Of a stretch of DNA of 64,000 nt, positions 60,221-64,000 are shown piece after piece. Positions within the stretch are counted from its first letter, which is position 1, and each line of letters starts with the position of its first letter. Under the pieces are notes generated by a model. That model was given only the letters and a program-made list of their open reading frames with translations, had not been told where the DNA came from and searched no databases. A program made the translations under genes and the position numbers. Source of the DNA: Pseudooceanicola onchidii (GTDB taxonomy: Bacteria; Pseudomonadota; Alphaproteobacteria; Rhodobacterales; Rhodobacteraceae); NCBI RefSeq assembly GCF_004959925.1, contig NZ_SPUW01000004.1:1-64000 (forward strand). Reading direction: 5' to 3'.

Positions 60221-60751
60221 TTGGCGGTGCCGCAGCGGCTGACAGACTACTTGCGCGGATCCAATATCGCCCTGGCCCTGTCCGACACGTCCGAGGATGC
60301 GCCGCTTGTCCTGGTCAACAAGTCCTTCTGTGATCTCACCGGATACGACGAAGAAGACGTCCTGCATCAGAACTGCCGGTTCTTGCAGGGCGAGGCGACG
60401 ACCGAAGAGATGCGCAAGCCGCTGCATGATTTCGTCCACGGCGTGGGCGCGGATGCGGGCCGGTTCCCGATCCTCAATTACCGCAAGGACGGCACGCCCT
60501 TTCACAACTATGTCTTCATGTCCCGCCTTCGTGATGACGCGGGCAAGGCCAGGTACATCCTGGCTTCGCAGTTCGACATGACCTCGGCGGTGAAGCGGTC
60601 GAAGATCCAGTCGAACGACGACACGCTGCGGGACACGCTGAGCGATGTCGAACAGATCGGGCGTGAATACGGCCTCGCGATGATCGGATCGGCCAAGCTG
60701 CTGGCGGATTCGGTCGCCATGATGGCGCGGCTTTCCTTGTCGCGAACCTGA
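60221..60751 (+). CDS. Short LOV (PAS) blue-light photoreceptor protein
   Basis: A 176-residue protein: a single LOV domain (about residues 15-125) plus a helical C-terminal extension. The photoactive cysteine is C52 in QNCRFLQG, matching the LOV signature GxNCRFLQ with Gln in place of Gly-x. FMN-contact residues are seen in FPILNYRKDGTPFHNYVFMSRL and ILASQFDMTS. Blue light should form a cysteinyl-flavin adduct. The start is a TTG at 60221 (AAGGGAAACG upstream); a GTG at 60227 is equally possible. It lies 25 bp before a histidine kinase gene, likely its partner. Confidence 0.87.
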   Translation: MAVPQRLTDYLRGSNIALALSDTSEDAPLVLVNKSFCDLTGYDEEDVLHQNCRFLQGEATTEEMRKPLHDFVHGVGADAGRFPILNYRKDGTPFHNYVFMSRLRDDAGKARYILASQFDMTSAVKRSKIQSNDDTLRDTLSDVEQIGREYGLAMIGSAKLLADSVAMMARLSLSRT

Positions 60752-60776
60752 GCGGACAGGGAGCTTCGGACAGACC

Positions 60777-63700
60777 ATGCGCGATCAGGAAAGCAACGAT
60801 CCCCAGCAGATCGACGGCGATACGGAACGGCTGTGCATCGTGGGCATCGGCGCCTCGGCCGGCGGACTCGAGGCGATCCGCGAGATGCTGGCGGGGGCGT
60901 CGCCGGATGCGAACCTTGCCTACGTGGTGATCCAGCACCTTGACCCGAACCACGAAAGCCTTCTGGCCGAGCTTCTGGCGCGGCATACGGATCTGGCGGT
61001 CCGGCAGGTGTCGGGCGGCGAAAAGATCCAGAGCGGCAACGTCTATATCATCCCGCCCGGCGTGGGTCTGTCGGTCAGCAAGGGCGTGCTGGACCTGACC
61101 GCCTTTTCCCAGCCGCGCGGCCTGCGGCGTCCGATCGACGACTTCTTCGAAAGCCTTGCCATCGACCAGGGCCGGTTCGCGGCCTGCGTGATCCTGTCGG
61201 GGACCGGCGCGGACGGCAGCGTGGGCCTTCGGGCGATCAAGGAACATGGCGGGCTGTGCATCGTGCAGGATCCCGAATCCGCCAAGTACGACGGCATGCC
61301 GACTTCGGCGCAGAATACCGGGCTGGTCGATTTCGTCCGCCGCCCCTCTGACATCGTCGAGGCGATCCGGTCCTATTACACCCATTCGTTCCTGGGCAAG
61401 ACCGACACGCAGCTGGCCAGCACGATCGAAACCAACCTGACCGACATCTGTGCGGTGGTGCGGAATTTCGTCGGCCACGACTTTTCCGGCTACAAGCAGT
61501 CCACGCTGGTGCGTCGGGTGCAGCGGCGGGTCCAGGTGCTGAACCTCGACAATGCCGAGCAGTACCTGCAGCACATCCGGTCCGACCCCCGCGAATGCGA
61601 GCTTCTGTTCCGCGACCTTCTGATCAACGTCACGCGGTTCTTCCGCGATGCCGACCATTTCGAGGTGCTGCGCAAAACGGCGATCCGGCCGCTGGTCAAG
61701 AATTCGGGCAACGAGGATGACATCCGGATCTGGGTGCCCGGCTGTTCCAGCGGCGAGGAAGCCTATACCATCGCGATGATGATCGCCGACGAATGCCGCC
61801 TGCAGAAACGGTCGGTGAACGTCCAGATCTTTGCCACCGACATCGACGAACAGATGCTGCGGATCGCCCGGGAAGGCACCTATGCCCAGGCCGCGCTTGG
61901 CGATATTCCCGAACAGATGCGCGATGCCTACACGATCGGGCGCGACGGGCATTTCCAGGTCTCTGCCAAGATCCGCGACATGATCCGCTTTTCGGTCCAC
62001 AGCATCGTGCGCGATCCGCCGTTTTCGAACATCGACCTGCTGTCGTGCCGCAACCTTCTGATCTATTTCGGAGATCAGCTGCAGAAGGCGGCGATGCCGA
62101 TCTTTCACTATGCGATCAAGCCGGGGGGCATCCTGTTTCTGGGCCCCTCGGAAACCGTGGGCCGGTTCGATCATGCCTTCCAGGCGATCGACCAGTCCGC
62201 GCGCGTCTTCCGCCGCAACGACAGCCGGCCGGAATACCCCCTGCACCTGCGCCATCAGGAACCCACGGCCACGACCAACCGGCGTCGGCCGCAGCACGAC
62301 GAAGAACCCTCGAAGCGGCTGGAATGGGGCGATGGCGGCGCGACCGACCGGATCCTGGCGGCCTATGCCCCCGCAACCCTGCGGGTGACGGCCAGCGGCG
62401 AGATCCTGAAATCCACCGGTCGGCTGGGCAAGTACCTGGATTACAGCATTGGTGGGGATTCGAACCGGTTCGCACCCTCGATCGCGCGTCCCGGCGTGCG
62501 CGAGGCGATCTCGGCCATCATCCGGCAGGTCAGCCGGAACAAGAAACGCACCATATCGCGCGATCTGACCGCGCAGTCCGAATTCGGCACGCAGGACTTC
62601 GACCTGATCGGAGAGCCGCTGCCGGACGGGTCCTTCCTTCTGGTCTTCCGTGAAAGCGACCGCTTCACCTTCGGCGATGACGAGGATTTCGAATCCGTCC
62701 TGCCGATGGACAGCCATGTCCAAAGCCTTGAGGACGAGCTGCGGTCGACCCGCGTCCGCCTGCACACCACCGTCGAGGAACTCGAGACCGCGAACGAAGA
62801 GCTGAAAAGCTCGAACGAAGAAATGATGTCGATGAACGAGGAGCTCCAGTCCACGAACGAGGAGCTTTCGACGGTCAACGACGAGTTGAAGGGCAAGGTT
62901 GACGAGCTTTCGGTCGCCAATTCGGACCTGTCGAACTTCTTTGCCTCGACCGCGCTGCCGCTGGTCGTCGTGGATGCCGACATGGCGATCCGCAACTACA
63001 CGGTCGCGATCCAAAGCATCTATCCCTTCCGCAATTCCGACCGGGGCCGCCCGCTGACCGAGGTGACAAGCGCCCTGCGGCAGGACTCCGAGATGCTGGA
63101 GGCCACCCGCGAGGTGATGCGCGACGGCGAGGTCCGGCACCTGCGGGTCTGGGACCGCAACGATGAACGCATCTGGTCGCTGGTCATCACGCCCTACCGG
63201 TCCCGTGACGGTCAGCTGGACGGCGCGACGCTGGTCTTCTCGGAACTCACCGACGCGGTGCGGCTGGAAGATGCGCTTGAACAGGAAAGCGAACGCCTGC
63301 GCCTTGCCCTCGACGTGTCGAACCTGTCGGTCTGGGAATTCGACCCGGTGGCGGGGACGGTGCGCATCGACCCGACCGGCGCGGTCATTCTGGGCCTTGC
63401 GACCGAACATCCGTCGGCCGAGGACTTCTACGACTGCGTCCACGACGATGACCGCGACCGCGTGAAGCAGGCTTTCCGTGCCGCATCGGGCGACGGCGAC
63501 CAGATCGATGTGACGTTCCGCACCAGGTCGGACGATGCGACTTCTCGGTTCTGCCAGATCGTCGGCCAGCGCATGCACAGCCGGAAATCCGCCCGCGTCC
63601 TTGGCGTCGTCTTCGACGTTACGCGCGAACAGGAAGACCGCGACGTGCGCGAACTGATGCTGCGCGAGATGAACCATCGCGTGAAGAACATGTTCGCGAT

Positions 63701-64000
63701 CATTTCGGGCATGCTGCGGATCGTCGGTCGTTCAGCCAATTCGGTCGCGGATCTGGTCGAGGCGATGCAGCTGCGCATCACCGCGCTGGCCCGGTCGCAC
63801 GACATGACGCAACGCGCCCCCGCCGGCGAGGCGCTGACCCTGGCGGATGTCGTCGCGGCGTCGGTCGAACCCTACGACGCGCATTCCGAGATCAGTATCG
63901 ACGGCCCCGAGGTCGCGGTGGACGTCAGCGAACTGACCGCGCTGTCGCTGCTGTTGCATGAATGGGCCACCAACGCGGCCAAATACGGTGCACTTGGCGC
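60777..64000 (+). CDS. CheB-CheR-PAS-PAS-HWE histidine kinase hybrid (3' end beyond window)
   Basis: At least 1074 residues, open at the window end. There is a CheB-like methylesterase domain (GIGASAGG with S27, H54 in VIQHLDPNH, D147 in LSGTGADGS; no receiver domain) and a CheR-like methyltransferase (about 217-475, INVTRFFRD, WVPGCSSGEEAYTIAMM, LLSCRNLLIYF). A long coiled coil follows (about 643-720, repeated EELKSSNEEMMSMNEEL), then two PAS-like domains (about 725-835 and 840-955). The HWE-type kinase has H-box EMNHRVKNMFAIISG (H967) and N-box start LLLHEWATNAAKYGAL. The ATG is 25 bp after the LOV gene. Confidence 0.9.
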   Translation, partial: MRDQESNDPQQIDGDTERLCIVGIGASAGGLEAIREMLAGASPDANLAYVVIQHLDPNHESLLAELLARHTDLAVRQVSGGEKIQSGNVYIIPPGVGLSVSKGVLDLTAFSQPRGLRRPIDDFFESLAIDQGRFAACVILSGTGADGSVGLRAIKEHGGLCIVQDPESAKYDGMPTSAQNTGLVDFVRRPSDIVEAIRSYYTHSFLGKTDTQLASTIETNLTDICAVVRNFVGHDFSGYKQSTLVRRVQRRVQVLNLDNAEQYLQHIRSDPRECELLFRDLLINVTRFFRDADHFEVLRKTAIRPLVKNSGNEDDIRIWVPGCSSGEEAYTIAMMIADECRLQKRSVNVQIFATDIDEQMLRIAREGTYAQAALGDIPEQMRDAYTIGRDGHFQVSAKIRDMIRFSVHSIVRDPPFSNIDLLSCRNLLIYFGDQLQKAAMPIFHYAIKPGGILFLGPSETVGRFDHAFQAIDQSARVFRRNDSRPEYPLHLRHQEPTATTNRRRPQHDEEPSKRLEWGDGGATDRILAAYAPATLRVTASGEILKSTGRLGKYLDYSIGGDSNRFAPSIARPGVREAISAIIRQVSRNKKRTISRDLTAQSEFGTQDFDLIGEPLPDGSFLLVFRESDRFTFGDDEDFESVLPMDSHVQSLEDELRSTRVRLHTTVEELETANEELKSSNEEMMSMNEELQSTNEELSTVNDELKGKVDELSVANSDLSNFFASTALPLVVVDADMAIRNYTVAIQSIYPFRNSDRGRPLTEVTSALRQDSEMLEATREVMRDGEVRHLRVWDRNDERIWSLVITPYRSRDGQLDGATLVFSELTDAVRLEDALEQESERLRLALDVSNLSVWEFDPVAGTVRIDPTGAVILGLATEHPSAEDFYDCVHDDDRDRVKQAFRAASGDGDQIDVTFRTRSDDATSRFCQIVGQRMHSRKSARVLGVVFDVTREQEDRDVRELMLREMNHRVKNMFAIISGMLRIVGRSANSVADLVEAMQLRITALARSHDMTQRAPAGEALTLADVVAASVEPYDAHSEISIDGPEVAVDVSELTALSLLLHEWATNAAKYGALG

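Noticed and set aside
60516-63677. A 1053-codon open frame on the minus strand opposite the CheB-CheR kinase
   Set aside because: It mirrors the sense gene in a GC-rich genome, has no recognisable domain and lacks a sensible start. The plus-strand frame carries clear CheB, CheR, PAS and HWE motifs.

Overview
The window looks like part of a large secondary replicon (chromid or megaplasmid) of an aerobic alphaproteobacterium, most likely a Roseobacter-group member of the Rhodobacteraceae/Paracoccaceae. It is GC-rich, opens inside a repABC replication/partition operon with its antisense RNA and two parS palindromes, and is dominated by TRAP, TTT and ABC uptake systems with dedicated GntR or DeoR regulators. 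No rRNA, tRNA, IS element or CRISPR was seen. Coding is dense, with many 4-bp ATGA overlaps.

Layout. 1-2.6 kb: repA (3' end), repB, a ctRNA on the minus strand, repC and twin parS. 2.7-7.0 kb: an M24 peptidase and a TRAP transporter. 7.1-11.8 kb: a PRC-barrel protein and the class Ib ribonucleotide reductase operon nrdHIEF on the minus strand, led by a cobalamin riboswitch with a hairpin that would cover the nrdH ribosome binding site. 11.9-19.3 kb: an eight-gene minus-strand operon (TRAP, 2-hydroxyacid dehydrogenase, RraA-like protein, sugar kinase, SDR, cupin) divergent from a GntR regulator. 19.3-26.2 kb: a DeoR regulator divergent from an 'iron-type' ABC importer co-transcribed with a metallo-beta-lactamase-fold protein and two phosphatases, probably for a phosphorylated substrate. 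26.2-35.1 kb: two gamma-glutamyltransferase-family enzymes around a UTRA regulator, a tripartite tricarboxylate (TTT) transporter and a TauE-type exporter. 35.1-43.9 kb: a GntR-led operon of ring/lactone-type enzymes (PcaC-like, 3-HIBADH-like, an SCP2-like/hydrolase fusion, a lactonase) divergent from a Liv-type ABC transporter. 44.2-50.1 kb: a six-gene Mrp/Pha cation/proton antiporter. 50.1-60.0 kb: an in-frame TetR-esterase ORF, then a probable quinate/shikimate catabolic locus with dehydrogenase, dehydratase, lactonase-like protein, one TRAP membrane pair and three paralogous binding proteins. 60.2-64.0 kb: a short LOV photoreceptor followed by a CheB-CheR-PAS-HWE kinase that runs off the window.

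Logic. The replicon collects self-contained modules that each pair import with dedicated enzymes and a local regulator, plus ion homeostasis, B12-responsive DNA precursor synthesis and a possible blue-light signalling pair. Substrates are inferred from families and gene context and are not proven by the sequence.
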